From Lentinula raphanica (Eukaryota; Basidiomycota; Agaricomycetes; Agaricales; Omphalotaceae): DNA of 64,000 bases. Each line of letters begins with the position of its first letter. Position 1 is the stretch's first letter. Positions 12,623 to 24,041 of this stretch are shown here, in pieces. Position numbers and translations under genes: made by a program. The DNA lies in NCBI GenBank assembly GCA_027919835.1, contig JANVFP010000005.1, forward strand, positions 186,001-250,000. The letters run 5' to 3'. The notes beneath the pieces were generated by a model. That model saw nothing but the letters and a program-made list of their open reading frames with translations. It was not told the origin of the DNA and searched no databases.

Positions 12623-14785
12623 TTACTTATAATCTGCGTCGGTAATTCGGTCTACCTTCACAGAGATAACAGTTCCAACATCCTCAAGTTCACCGTGACT
12701 TCTGCCAAACTGGTGTAGTCAGTATGAGACGAATTAGCTCGAGTGTCGCCCGACTGACCGAGGGACTTACGTTTTGTGTACCCTTTTGACGAGGAAAATC
12801 ATCCAGTTCATGAGAATGTACATCGGCACCAGCAGTCGTACGAGTATGGACGAAATTAGATGTAGTGATGATCCCACCCGTCACATTGCTGAGCTCCCTC
12901 ATATGGTCGCGGACGTTTAGCGTTGCCAAGAAGGAGTTGGCGTACACTACGGTGAAAAAAATCCCGCCGACAAATCAATGAGATGAAGGATTCGGAACGA
13001 TGGTCGGATTCTACTTACGCCGAGTCAGCATGAAATAGAACGTGAGTTCAATGTTTGTCCCTGGATAAGCACCGGCCATTGAAAGCACCATGATAGCGCA
13101 AACGCTGTCGTTTTAAGGGCTGTTAGGGAAGGATGGGGGTAGTAGCACATACACTTGCCTAGAGACAATGCCAGTTGTCACGGTAAAGACTGTCTGCAAA
13201 GAATTGAGAATAGCTGAAATAGTATGAGATTGCAAGCGGGAAATGGAGACTTACAATGGAGCGAAGCATATGATTCGTCCTGGCAGAAATTGAGTATTGA
13301 ACAATTCAAGTTGGTCGCAATATCCATACCGTTTGATAGAAGTTTGTGACTGACGCAAATAAAACACCATTGCACAAGCTATGAAGATGTCACAAGCAGC
13401 TCCGAGGGCGTTTACGAGTATGGCATAGTTCTGTAGGATCGAGTTGAATCAAAATCAATTGGAGACCAATACAAGGATTGAAACTCACCCCCAAGACTAA
13501 GGAGAGATCTGTAGCATTGGGGACATGGAACCTGACATTTCAAGTAAGCGACTTTTGCTCAGGAAATTCTTCATCACCAATTACGCACACACGAGCGACG
13601 TAATCTGTAGCAGATATCAGCTCCTGCTTAGAAGCCATTTAGATGAACTCACAAAGGAATGCCCCTTCAACGAAAAATTGATTTTCGTGTCAGCAAATGT
13701 TTAAGGCGACACAGTTGTCCGAACTTTACCGAATTGTGCGAGCGATACAGACCACTAAGAATGATCACGACTTCGTATAGGTTCCAAATATAGCTTGGAA
13801 ACTTCACTTACGATCGCCCCTGCAATGACCGCGCTCTTGCTAACTGGAATCCATGCTCAGTAGCCTGAAAATGACTTTGTTCTTGTTCGAACTCACGCCT
13901 CCACACTCGCCACACATAAAAACTGTTCACGAGGTTCAATCCAAAATGTAATTTCTGTAGGGTATGTCGTACCTCTGAACTATCACAGTCACTGCACCCT
14001 TTCATAAAACAGATCAGTCGATGTCAATCCCGTGGGCCAAAGTTTCATCACGCACCGTTGGATAAGCCATTCCCTAGTGCCTCATTGATATCAATGGGAG
14101 CAGTTCATCATTCATACAACTCACATAGTAGCTCCTGAAAACAGTGCATTAGCGTTCGATATCTCATGACGAAGATGATTCTCAAAGCACACAACAAGTC
14201 AACAACCCGATATCAGTAGACAGATAACTCACCAAGGAAGTACATTCAAAGCTGCACTGTTGCCAAAATTTGTTACGCAATAATCGTACACTGGGCGATT
14301 CATTAATTACACGGTGAACACAAGGACTTGGAATACTTCTTTCGAACTCACTCCAATGACTGGTGAACAGTTGGTGCAAGAGGTCTAATACAACAACGGC
14401 CACAACCTAAACCATTTCAATTTCGCCCTGCCATAAGTATTGAATGCTGTTAGAAGAAATTCACCATTGTTTTGAGCCACAATGGATCTGGATTTGTACG
14501 CTGTTGTTGAGCACTGAAGTAAAACCACGTCTGAGAATAAGTCACTTGAGGGGGAAGAATTGAGCAAGTTTCTAGCATTGTAGGCCGAGGAACGCACCTC
14601 CATTCAAGCTAGAACGTCGTCAATTAGCTGATGAACGGACGGTTCGTGTCAAGGGAATGTTCATACACAGCTGAGAGGACAAGACCGATGAAAAGCGCTC
14701 CCAGACTATTCATTCGTGTCACAATCCCCGGCAATTTTTGAGAGAAGAAAGAGGCATACGTATTATCTATATTCGCGTGAACCAT
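12623..14785 (-). CDS. DUF6534-type seven-helix membrane protein
   Basis: The gene is split into many small exons. Splicing by conserved phase gives MVHANIDNT + LGALFIGLVLSAV at the start (start ATG complement of 14783-14785), then QTWFYFSAQQQRTNPDPLWL followed by KTMVVAVVVLDLLHQLFTSHW. Late in the protein comes MYANSFLATLN VRDHMRELSN, and the last exon (to TAA at 12623-12625) is FGRSHGELEDVGTVISVKVD. This pattern (F.ID.TLGALFIG, QTWFYF, LD.LHQ...SH, YANSFLATLNAR) is typical of the large basidiomycete-specific family carrying domain DUF6534, predicted to span the membrane about seven times. No molecular function is established for it. The borders of the central exons (13000-14150) are uncertain. 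Confidence 0.75.
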
Positions 14786-16034
14786 TCCGAGTTTGAAACC
14801 ACTATCGATACGATCTTGAGTCTTGACGATGATGGGCTTCAAATTCTAGTTCAGTCCAGGCAGGTGTTGGTACGGTGGGGTTTGTCACATCGTCGATAGC
14901 TTATATATGCCAGACCCATCCAGGAGATTGCGTACAGTCACTATCGTATGCATTCCTTGACGGAGATACGAAATACATTTCTGTGGATTTTGAACTTGGA
15001 AAAGTTCGAGTATGTATTAGCGCCCTAGTCGCTATTACGTGAAATATAGCGGCACGCTGTCGAATTGTTGAGCGGCTCTTGTCATTGTCAAGTTGCCACC
15101 AGGCTGCTACTGACCATTCATCGAATCCTTGTTCCTTTCCATATTCCAGTCTGATTGTCCTGCTCTCACAGTCTCTCTCATACTATACGCTTGTGATCTT
15201 GAAAGTTCGCTGAATGATTCTTCAGGTCGAGACTGCCAAACCGTGATCTATGGCGTACTACTATCCGAGCTTTCCAGCAGGAATTATTAGAATGCAATGC
15301 TTAACCGGGGCTGCTCAATTCTGATCATATGGAAAGCCAGGATTGGCTCGAAGTTCTCCGTCGTGCTTTGCAGGGCTCAGGAAATTCAGACCCGGGACGA
15401 GACTGACAATCTCCTACTTCGCCGACGATCGTTCGCCGGATCATTTGCCTCAGGATTTCAACAATCTTTGTGTATTGTACACACAGCGTGTATTCAGCAG
15501 GTATCTCGAGAATTGAGACTGACCTTTAGAAACTGTTTTGTAGTTTTGGTCAATTTTTTTTCCTGAAAGCCAACGCTGTGTGGGGAAGGGGTATTGTAGG
15601 CCCAGTGGTTCTAGGATTGGAGATCAAGCTCTCAAGGTTCATGCCTTTCAAGCCTTCACTCGAAAAGTTCTACGACGTTCAGGAAGAAGGTACCTTGTGT
15701 ATATCCATGTATATCCTTTTCTGATTGAGTCTTGTTAGGTGACAACAGAGCAGGTTGACCTCAAAGCTCAATGCCCCATTGAAACGTGGAACCTTCTGTA
15801 ACAACTACCATTCAATCTCATTGAACCCATCGTCTTACAGTAAGATAAGCTACACATGTCGATTCAGTACAGAAAATGCGGGCAATCTCTGTTATCTGGT
15901 GTCCCAATTTGTTGAAATTCATCGTAAGTGATTACATTCAATCGTCATCTGAGACGGTTTGTTTTCCACATGCTAGGCTCTACTTGGTAAGTTCCATCTT
16001 ACAGATATTCTCACTCGAACCCTACTTAATCCGA
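14786..16034. other. Gene-poor interval between divergent genes
   Basis: About 1.25 kb separates the start of the DUF6534 gene from the start of the reductase gene. One open frame (15297-15566, +) has no motif and poor composition, and I do not call it. A 15876-16034 open extension runs in frame into the reductase, but it lacks the look of coding sequence. The interval probably holds both promoters. Confidence 0.45.
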
Positions 16035-17470
16035 ATGCCTACCCAAGAATCTCCCTTGAATTCTCAGCCCTTCTCAACATCCTCTGGCGTTTCTTCGTGT
16101 GAAATGACTCCCTCCACCTACTTTGTCACTGGTGCTTCGGGACTACTTGGATCTCAGATTGTCCAAAAATTGCTTGATGCTGGCTTTACAGTGAAAGGGT
16201 AATCGTCATGTTTTGATCTCTATGCGGATCATCACGTCTCTGAACGGAACGATTTGCTTGTACAGGTCAGCTCGAGGAGAGAAGGTTTCACAGCTGAAAG
16301 AAGTCTTCAGAAATTATGAAAAATTCTCCGTGGTCGATATTCCTGACCTCGCTACCTCAGATCTCCGTGCTGCCTTCGAAGGTACGTGCTGCAGTGTGAG
16401 GTATTCGCACTCGAAATTCACACTCTTTGTGTCACAAATTAGGAATTGAGGTTCTGATACATGTGGCGGCGTTCTTGCCCTCTTTTCGGGGCGATATAGA
16501 GGTAGTAAAGAAGGTAAGCACGTTGTCAGTCAATTTTCGAAATGACTGTTAATGACAGGTTTGTATTTGATCTCATGTAAAGTTTTCTTCTGAAGGAACA
16601 GAGAGAATCCTTGATTCAGCTCGAAGTGCCGGTGTAAGGACAATAATTGTTACCGGATCGCAGGTGACTTATAACATCGATGGTCCCATTGGTCCTCGGG
16701 GTATGTCCTTGAGCCAATAGGAATTGGTAAATGACTGAATCATGGCACAGACTGGAGATCCATCACATTCGATGATGCTCAGAAAGCAACACATGCTCAA
16801 CACTTCGTGGTTTATATAGCGCAAAAAATCCTCAGCGAGCAAACCACGATGAACTGGGCTGAAAGACACCCGGAAATTCGGGTGGTCATCAGTGAGCCTT
16901 CTTCGAACTTCGATTTTGAAATCATACTCAGATCCTGAATCAGTTGATCCAACTTATGTCTTTGGTCCATTCGTCCCCAACTACAAGTACATCGTTAACC
17001 ATCCTAGCCTATATGGTCTCGAGAGTTCCAACTACTTTATCCACTTTCTACTTCGCCCAGAAAACAAGGTCTTTGTGGTATACCCTGGATGGATGGATGT
17101 CCGCGACATTGCTGATGCTCATATCAATGCGGTGCATAACAAGGCCATTGATGAGCTCAAACCCAAAGATCGACGATTTATTCTCGGCGCTCCTGAAGAT
17201 CATGATTGGAAAAAGGTCATCGCTCACGTTGCAGAAGCCCGTCCCTCTATCGCGCATCGTTTATGTAGTATAGAGAATGCGCCTGTCTTTCCTATGCAAG
17301 TGACCGACCTCAACAGGACAGAAAAATACCTCGGAATCAAGACGGACTCGTACACTTCTTTTCAAAAATCGATTGTTGATGCGATCGATACAATACTGGA
17401 CATAGAGACTTATTGGAAAGAGCAGGGCATTACGGATATCAGCTTACCGAACGAACCTTTGTTCAACTAG
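16035..17470 (+). CDS. NAD(P)-dependent epimerase/dehydratase-type reductase
   Basis: This is an extended short-chain dehydrogenase resembling fungal Gre2-like ketone/methylglyoxal reductases and dihydroflavonol reductases. The Rossmann nucleotide-binding motif TGASGLLGSQIV lies near the N terminus. GVRTIIVTGSQ follows in the central fold. The catalytic Tyr-x-x-x-Lys appears as YIAQK in HFVVYIAQKILSEQ, and NPESVDPTYVFGP (spliced across an intron at about 16890-16930) marks the substrate domain. GWMDVRDIADAHINAV is also typical of the family. The C terminus is LPNEPLFN with TAG at 17468-17470. Translation could begin at 16035 (MPTQESPL) or at 16104 (MTPSTYFVTGASG); the second puts the Rossmann strand at the usual position. 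The substrate cannot be predicted. Confidence 0.82.
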
Positions 17471-17733
17471 TTAATTTCAAAAATCAGTAAGTACACATGT
17501 ACCATGGCCAGAAAGACCCGTAAATGTTGCTTGTTCATGAAGAGGCCCAGCAGTCCAGGACGATAACTTAGATAAATGGATACCCTACAAATCAACACCT
17601 CGCTTTGAGTGGATGCATACTAGGTGAATGGTTGGACTGAGCATAGATATCCGCTACCCTCTAGTCTACACGAATATCGATATCCAGAGAGATGCCGAGG
17701 ACTAGTGAGGCTTTTCAACAGGACTGAAACGAA
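17471..17733. other. Intergenic, convergent 3' ends
   Basis: This short gap separates the 3' ends of the reductase and the secreted-protein gene. I see no gene in it. Confidence 0.5.
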
Positions 17734-18868
17734 TCAATCAACCTCTGAAAGCCGAAAAACAGATTGAAGAATGACATACACCGAACAATGGCCAACCTGG
17801 TGTTTCAAGTTTTCCTGCTCTATCAACTCGTCCATCTGGGCCTCGCTGAGTTTGGGAATGGCAAGGATCTCCTCATCAAGTTTCTTTACCCACTCCATTG
17901 GATCAGCATAAAGTCCCTTTCCGGTCTCGATGAGTTGAATGAATTCCTTGTAAAAGTCGTAATATTGCTGCTCCCATTCCATCGCTCCGCAGTCTATTAT
18001 CTGTCCCTCCGCGGTACCGTTCAGATGCAACATTTTGGGAAACATTTCATCCGTCCATTTCGTATAGTTTGTGAAATCCATATCCAACACCTGCTCGTCA
18101 AATTCTTTCGGCTCTTTCTCGAACAAACGCTCCACTTCGCGCCGCGCAGCCCTCAGCATTTGGTCAAGGAACAGCAGGTTCGGCGTACTTGACCAACCAG
18201 ATTTCTCGAGCTCGAGATCCATCGTACGCATAAGCCGGAGCCTCGTCAATGCTGTCATCTTTATTCTTGCCAATACCGTATGATCGCGAGGGGGTGTAAG
18301 AATGATTTTGAATCCGGTCTTACGGTGATCTCGCTCCCTTGAGCGAACTTGCCATGCGCGTGCGCCGTGTTCCTCTTTCGAATATGTGCGAAAGGTCATC
18401 ATCGTGTGAGCTGGTGGGTTTGTTTCCTCTACAATTGCCACAGTCCAGGTTTCACGGTCCACCAGTGGATGCGTCTGGTTCAGATATTGAAACTTTAGTC
18501 GACGTGCTAGGATGAGCTTGTACCATCTGACTGCGTATCATGATAGCGGTGAGAAGAGTGCGGAATGTTTTGCGTTGCTTGCTGGACACTCACGCGTTGC
18601 CTTCTTTGCCTGGAGAGCACAATAAGCGATGTTATCGAAGAAACAAGTTAGGGAAACGAACGTTCGATTTGGCTCCTTCAAGTTCGGGAACTATTTTTGG
18701 ATTGTCCACGTCATCATCATCAGCCTTCTTTCTCTTTCTTGTCACTGTTTGGGTTAGGCTTCCAGTAACGTCTGTAGTAGGTGAAGGAATGGGCGTTGCA
18801 ATCAAAGCAAGGATCATAGAAAAGAGGAAGATCTGGACGGTGAGGGAATGAGTTGAGAGATAACACAT
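17734..18868 (-). CDS. Secreted protein of unknown function
   Basis: I do not recognise this family. The first ATG (complement of 18866-18868) gives MCYLSTHSLTVQIFLFSM followed by ILALIATPIPSP, a plausible signal peptide. A charged stretch follows (TRKRKKADDDDVDNPKIVPE). Two small introns then join NVRKEGNAWYKLILARRLKF in phase. The main exon holds NQTHPLVDRETWTVAIVEET, HGARAWQVRSRERDHRKTG, and a long acidic helical C terminus ending FRLSEVD. The conserved-looking blocks with Trp and Arg residues and uniform coding quality suggest a real protein of about 310 residues. The final residues could change if a 3' intron begins near the GTGTATGTC at about 17785. Confidence 0.6.
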
Positions 18869-19548
18869 GTTCTCGAGATGCAAGTTCTAATTGGCAACTT
18901 TGCAAAGCTGAAAAAGGGTAAAAGTATGAGGGAATGAGATGAAGATCGAAAGCTTCCACAGTGATACTCACGGATGAAGTGCAAGATTTGGCCAGCAAAT
19001 CTTGTTTTGAGTTCGTCGTGGAAGTGAGAGAGGTGGGCGATATCGTTTGCACTGTGCGGGCGTTGATTTACTAAATCTGCAGACTGGTTGAACTCAGAAC
19101 TGCCACTTGATCCAAAAGAGAATGCGGTTTTTTGGCTCTTGTTTCGGATTGTTACCAGAGCGGCACATTCGTTACGAGACGACAAGGGGAGACATTGAGC
19201 TCAATGGTAGCATACAGCTCTGCAGACTGGTTTATGGCAAGATTGAAGAAGAAAGATATCGATACGAATCCAACGGGCGTGCAGAGTCTTGCAAGTTGCA
19301 GAGTTCGCGCAAGCGTACGGCCGGCCGGTGCCGACCGCAAGAAACCGCGTTATGTCATCATCCAGCGCTAAGCGCTAAACTTTTGAGTCTTGACATCGTC
19401 AAAGCCTTCGTGTTATATTATTCACACCGAGTCCATTCTTTTTATTGTGAACTACAGAAGGCCAGCCTTCGTGATATTCGTTCTCAATGATACAGGATTC
19501 GAAAGCATGGGATATATTGCGAGATCAGCTTTACGAATAACCTCCAAA
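18869..19548. other. Intergenic interval of 680 bp
   Basis: This is the promoter region of the secreted-protein gene and the 3' flank of the first acyltransferase gene. Overlapping open frames on both strands at 19107-19490 show no motif. A 5' extension of the secreted-protein gene from 19185 was tested, but the splice phase does not fit. Confidence 0.45.
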
Positions 19549-21297
19549 CTACACCACTTCACAATCCACTTCTCCCACTACACGGTCAAACCATCTCCGT
19601 AGTATCACCTCCATCTCATCCATCTCTGAAGGACTGTACCACTGGGCAGAAGCCAACAAAGAACAATTCAGTTTGCCGTCATATTGGTAATACAAATTGT
19701 TCATCGTAGGAACCAGTGTCCTCGCTCGGAAAAGGACTCGATGCACCTTGGTAGGACTCGATGAACCCGGAAGGTACTTCGCGAAGAGCCCTAAGCGGTC
19801 GAGGTCACCGATGGAGGATGTGATCGGCATTTTCACCAACATCGACGAAGGATGGAAAGTCTTGCACTGTTCTGTTTTTTGACGTTCCCTCTCGACATAC
19901 CCCGCCAGACTCTTATCGGGTCCTCCATGAGCGGTGACTATCTCTCCGATGACTGTACTCCAGAAGAAGTCCTTGTCGCATCGATCGAAAGAGTTTTTGT
20001 CGGCTGAAAATCCGACAGCTTTTCGGAAGACTTCCATGTTGGCCTGCAGCGTGAAGCCGTCCGTCCCGAAAAGGGTCGTACCCTCAGGGCGTTCGATGGA
20101 ATTTGACGTCGGCCACGAAGGACGCTATAGTATCTTGGTCAACTTCTGGCTGTTCATTAGGTTCTCAATGTACTGACCTGATCCTTACAGCTCAACGGCA
20201 TAAACCAATGCAAGGCATTGTTGTAAGCCTCGACTGTAGATGTATAGTGGGAACCACCAATCGCAGCGGCGCTCGATAGTACGGCTTCTGCCTGTGCGCA
20301 CGCGAATATGGCATCTACAGCCATCGTCATCGTTGTGTTGTTTTCGCGGCATTTCTGGCGTAAAGCGGAAGTACGAGCATTGTCGAAGACCACTAGTCGC
20401 ATGGCGATGTCGTGCGTTCGAACTTTGTTTTCCATCAAGGGAGGCATGAACGGGACCTACAAGAAGGTCGTCAGACTCGGATGACTTCATTTGATTGGAT
20501 TGCTCACAAATGCTTCTGGTTTTTTGTCTGTCTCCGAGTTGTCCACTTTGTTGATATCTAACCCTGTCAAGACAGCTCCGGTTGCTGCGAGTCGGGCAAC
20601 TTCTTCGCCCCATTTGATTGCTTTTAGATCGACACTAGCAGCGTTGTGAATCTGTCCGTGCAAGGATCCAACCAGTTGATCGAGCAGAATCATTGACATT
20701 CGGCCGTCCATCAATCCATGAGGGCCTGAAAGGCTTTGGGTATATCATCAGCCATGGAACCGAAAGGTAATATTTCGAATGATGAAGTTCACCTTAACAT
20801 ATACCTCGACGCTCCCACAGGAGACACCATCAACCTGAGCGGAAATTCCCCATGGGTACACTCCCACTTTTCGTCAAACTCATGCACCAAGCAATCAGGC
20901 TTTGTCTCGCGCCAAACCAACGTCTGGTCGACCCATGAATTGACTTCATCTAGACCAGAGGGTACGTCGTATGCAACCGTCCAGGAGGCGTCCTCGGGAT
21001 GGTAAGTCATGCCCAGGGCGACTGCCGGAACGCGATGACGAAGGACAATCCAAGCCGTACGAAGGATCGAAACGACAACGTCTTTGGATAGAGGTGCTCC
21101 AGACACATCGTTCAGCTGTACTTCAGCAGAACCGGTGAAGGCGAACAGGAAGTCGTGCAGTCTATCTACGAGTTAGCCCATGAAACCAGGAGGCAGAAGA
21201 GTACGACATACGCCCAGGAGTTGCAGAGTGCCTCGAATCCGTGGAGGTTGCGCTTGTAAGTCTTCCCGTCGTCGGAGGTAAAGGTATATGCAGCCAT
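19549..21297 (-). CDS. Acyltransferase-fold protein, HxxxDG type (copy A of a head-to-head pair)
   Basis: This is a member of the CoA-dependent acyltransferase superfamily (chloramphenicol acetyltransferase, condensation-domain, BAHD and Tri3-like enzymes). It starts MAAYTFTSDDGKTYKRNLHG (complement of 21295-21297). An intron after CNSW joins ALHDFLFAFTGSAEVQLNDV in phase. The catalytic signature HxxxDG is present as HGLMDG, after an intron, in GPHGLMDGRMSMILLDQLVG. Later segments are RLVVFDNARTSALRQKCREN, DAIFACAQAEAVLSSAAAIG and a C-terminal lobe with NLYYQYDGKLNCSLLASAQW. The gene is about 70% alike by eye to the gene at 22137-23890, with the same intron positions. It ends with TAG at 19549-19551. 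The acyl donor and acceptor are unknown; ester or alcohol acetylation is an inference from the fold. Confidence 0.75.
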
Positions 21298-22136
21298 TGG
21301 CAATGGTACTGGATGAGTCGTGGTGCTAAGTGTGGTCGCCAGGTATTTGGCTGGAAATTGCTTCCCCGTTCTTTTATTGAACTACTACCGGCGTCATAAG
21401 AAGCGAGTTCCTGGAACCATTATTCTGATGATGATGTACATAATGTTATGGAACTTGAAGGGCCAGCTGTTCCGGACCTCGGAGCCTGCAATGATTTTCG
21501 TGTATTTGAATCCTTGGACCAATCGCTCGAAGCGTTGTATCAGGGTTGCATCCCGCCCACAAAGCTCAGGCTCTCAGGGGCTCTGCTGGGCAACTGGAAA
21601 CTGCAAAGATGACAGCTCAGTAAGTACACAGAGAGTCCACACAACACCTACTGGCACTGGCAAGTGGTACTCCACTGCTACCCACATCATTTGCAGGCTG
21701 GAAATATCTTGATCATCATACACGAAAACATATCGGACGAATTTGAGCGAAGGTCTTTAGAGGTCTCGACTCTCCGCCTCTCTCCGCCCTGCCACATATT
21801 TCTATGAAAACCATTTATTCGATGTTTTTCTGCGTTTCCACAGGTTTCCAAATTCCACCCCGGTTCCTTCAAAATTCACGAGGCGGACTAATTTCTCGCT
21901 TATTTGCGGCTAAGTATTGTTTTTTCTTTGTTTCCCTTCTTTTTTTCTTGGATCCATACAACGGGCACACTCTGATGTACTTCTTCTGGATTCTGATACG
22001 CTCGCGCTCAGCATATATCATTCGCAAATCTCATATCAGATCACATCGTCTCCCAACCGATATCAGAACACCCCGCTCCTTTCAGACTTGACTCCTTTGG
22101 CCAGTTTTGGCCTCATAGAATAACGGTCCCATACGC
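21298..22136. promoter_or_regulatory. Bidirectional promoter of the acyltransferase pair
   Basis: This is 839 bp between two outward-facing start codons of paralogous genes, so it must contain both promoters. The region from 21900 to 22120 is pyrimidine-rich on the plus strand just before copy B, a common feature ahead of fungal start sites. The open frame at 21320-21712 (+) has no motif and is not called. Confidence 0.55.
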
Positions 22137-23890
22137 ATGGCCGCATACACTTTTTCCTCCTCCGATGGGAAAACATACAAACGTAATCTCTTTGGCTTTG
22201 AAGCTCTTTGCAACACATATGCGTGAGTCGAAACTACCATCCTTCCATGGTCCATCTCTGTCTAAGCCCATTGTGCACATAGATTGCACGACTTTCTGCT
22301 TTCTTTCACCGGTTCAGCTGAGGTTCAGCTAGAGGATGCGTTCGGAACCCCTGTGACGGAAGAACGATTTCTTTCCTGCCTCCGCGCCGCCTGGATTGTT
22401 CTCCGATTCCGTGTACCGGGAGTAGCGCTTCGCATGACCTACCAGCCTGAGGACGCGTCATGGACGGTTTATTACAACGTCCCCTCTGGCTTGGACGACA
22501 ACGATGACTGGGTTCGTCAGACGTTGATCCTGCGCGCGGCAAAACCTGGCTGGCTGGTGGGCGACCTTGATGAGAAGTGGGAATTCACACACGGCGAATA
22601 TCCCCTCAGATTGGTCGTTTCTAAGCTGGAAAACGGGAGATACGTGCTGAGGTGAGAATTTTTCATGATTTCCAGTGTCTTCGCTGAATACTTATAATCC
22701 CGAAGTCTATCAGGGCCCCACGGAATGATGGACGGAAGGATGTCCATGATTTTGCTGAATGAGTTGGTTGGGCTTTTGCATGGCCAGATCGCTGAGTCTG
22801 TATCTATCGACCTAAAGGGTATCAAGTGGGGTGAAGAAACTGCTCGACTTGCGTCTACCGGTTTTGTTGTGACCGGATTAGACATGGAGAGTATCCCGAA
22901 ACCGAGTTGTCAGGAACAAGCGCTAGTGAGCGGTTCAGATTGGTTGGTTTCATGGGTTCTTGACACTCAGTCCTGATATGACTAGGTTCCATTTCTACCT
23001 CCATTCGTTGAAAACGAGGTTCGGCAAAACGATGTTACGATGAGATTAGTGGTATTCGATAGCGCTCGTACCTCCACTTTGCGAGATAAGTGCCGCGAAA
23101 ACCATACTACCGTGACAGTGGCTGTAGATGCTATATTTGCATTAGCACAAGCAGAGGCCGTGTTATCAAGCGCGATGGCGATTGGCGGATCCCATTTCAC
23201 CTCAACGATAGACGCTTACAACAAAGCTCTGCATTGGTTCATGCCATTGAGCTGTAAAGATCAGGTTAGTAGATCAGTAACACATATCAGAATCTGAAGA
23301 AGCTAACAAGTCTGAAGCGCCCTTCGTGGCCAACATCATCTTCTATCCACCATCCTCATGGTACCACTTTGTTCGGCACGGACGGGTTTGCATTGCAGGC
23401 AAACATAAACATCTTTCGCGAGGCTATTGGATTCTCATTCGACAAAAAATCCTTCAATCCGTGCAACGAAGACCGGTTCTGGAAGTTTGTTATCAAAGAG
23501 ATGGCATCCGCCCATCAAAAACCCCAGAAGGATTTGGCAGGGTATGTCCAAAGGGAGCGTGAAAAACAGGAGTCGTGCAAGACCTTCGATCCTTCGTTGA
23601 TGATGGTCAAGTTACCGATTTCTTCTTCCATTGGAGACTTTGACCGTCTAGGTCTCTTTACGCCATATCTTCCACATTCCGCGAGTCCGACCAAAGTACA
23701 TCGTGTTCTCTTCCGAGCGCGACCACTCACTCCTACCATGACCAACATCTTCTATCAGTACGACGGTCAGTTGAATTGTTCTTTGTTAGCTGCCGCGCAG
23801 TGGTACCGTCCTCTTGAAATGGATCACTTGGAGGCGGCTTTACGGAAATGGTTTGACATTGCGATTGGAATAAGTGCTGGTTCTGATTAA
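22137..23890 (+). CDS. Acyltransferase-fold protein, HxxxDG type (copy B of a head-to-head pair)
   Basis: This is a paralog of the gene at 19549-21297 on the opposite strand, with matching exon structure. It begins MAAYTFSSSDGKTYKRNLFG, and an intron after CNTY leads to ALHDFLLSFTGSAEVQLEDA. The catalytic motif is HGMMDG in GPHGMMDGRMSMILLNELVG. RLVVFDSARTSTLRDKCREN and DAIFALAQAEAVLSSAMAIG follow. An intron (about 23263-23317) separates CKDQ from RPSWPTSSSIHHP, and the C-terminal lobe has NIFYQYDGQLNCSLLAAAQW. The stop TAA is at 23888-23890. Both copies keep the catalytic His and Asp and open frames, so both are probably functional, perhaps with diverged substrates. Confidence 0.75.
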
Positions 23891-24041
23891 AGGCTGAGCG
23901 TTTAAGTGGAGATGGAGGAGTGAATTCGTCGTCAGTAGCTGATTATACCCAAGAATTGTTGAAAAAATATTGGCTTGTAATTGTCAGAGTGAAAGTGCGG
24001 GCGTCTAAATTCAAAAAGCACACTGCCACTACAAGTGCAAC

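Noticed and set aside
15297..15566. 89-residue open frame between the DUF6534 and reductase genes
   Set aside because: It has no motif, no splice continuation and poor codon character.
18814..19185. Alternative 5' exon for the secreted-protein gene starting MSSRNECAAL
   Set aside because: Joining it at the available donor gives the wrong phase for the downstream exon, and the 18868 start already gives a good signal peptide.
21320..21712. 130-residue open frame in the acyltransferase promoter gap
   Set aside because: It has no conserved motif and no counterpart; it is more likely part of the bidirectional promoter.
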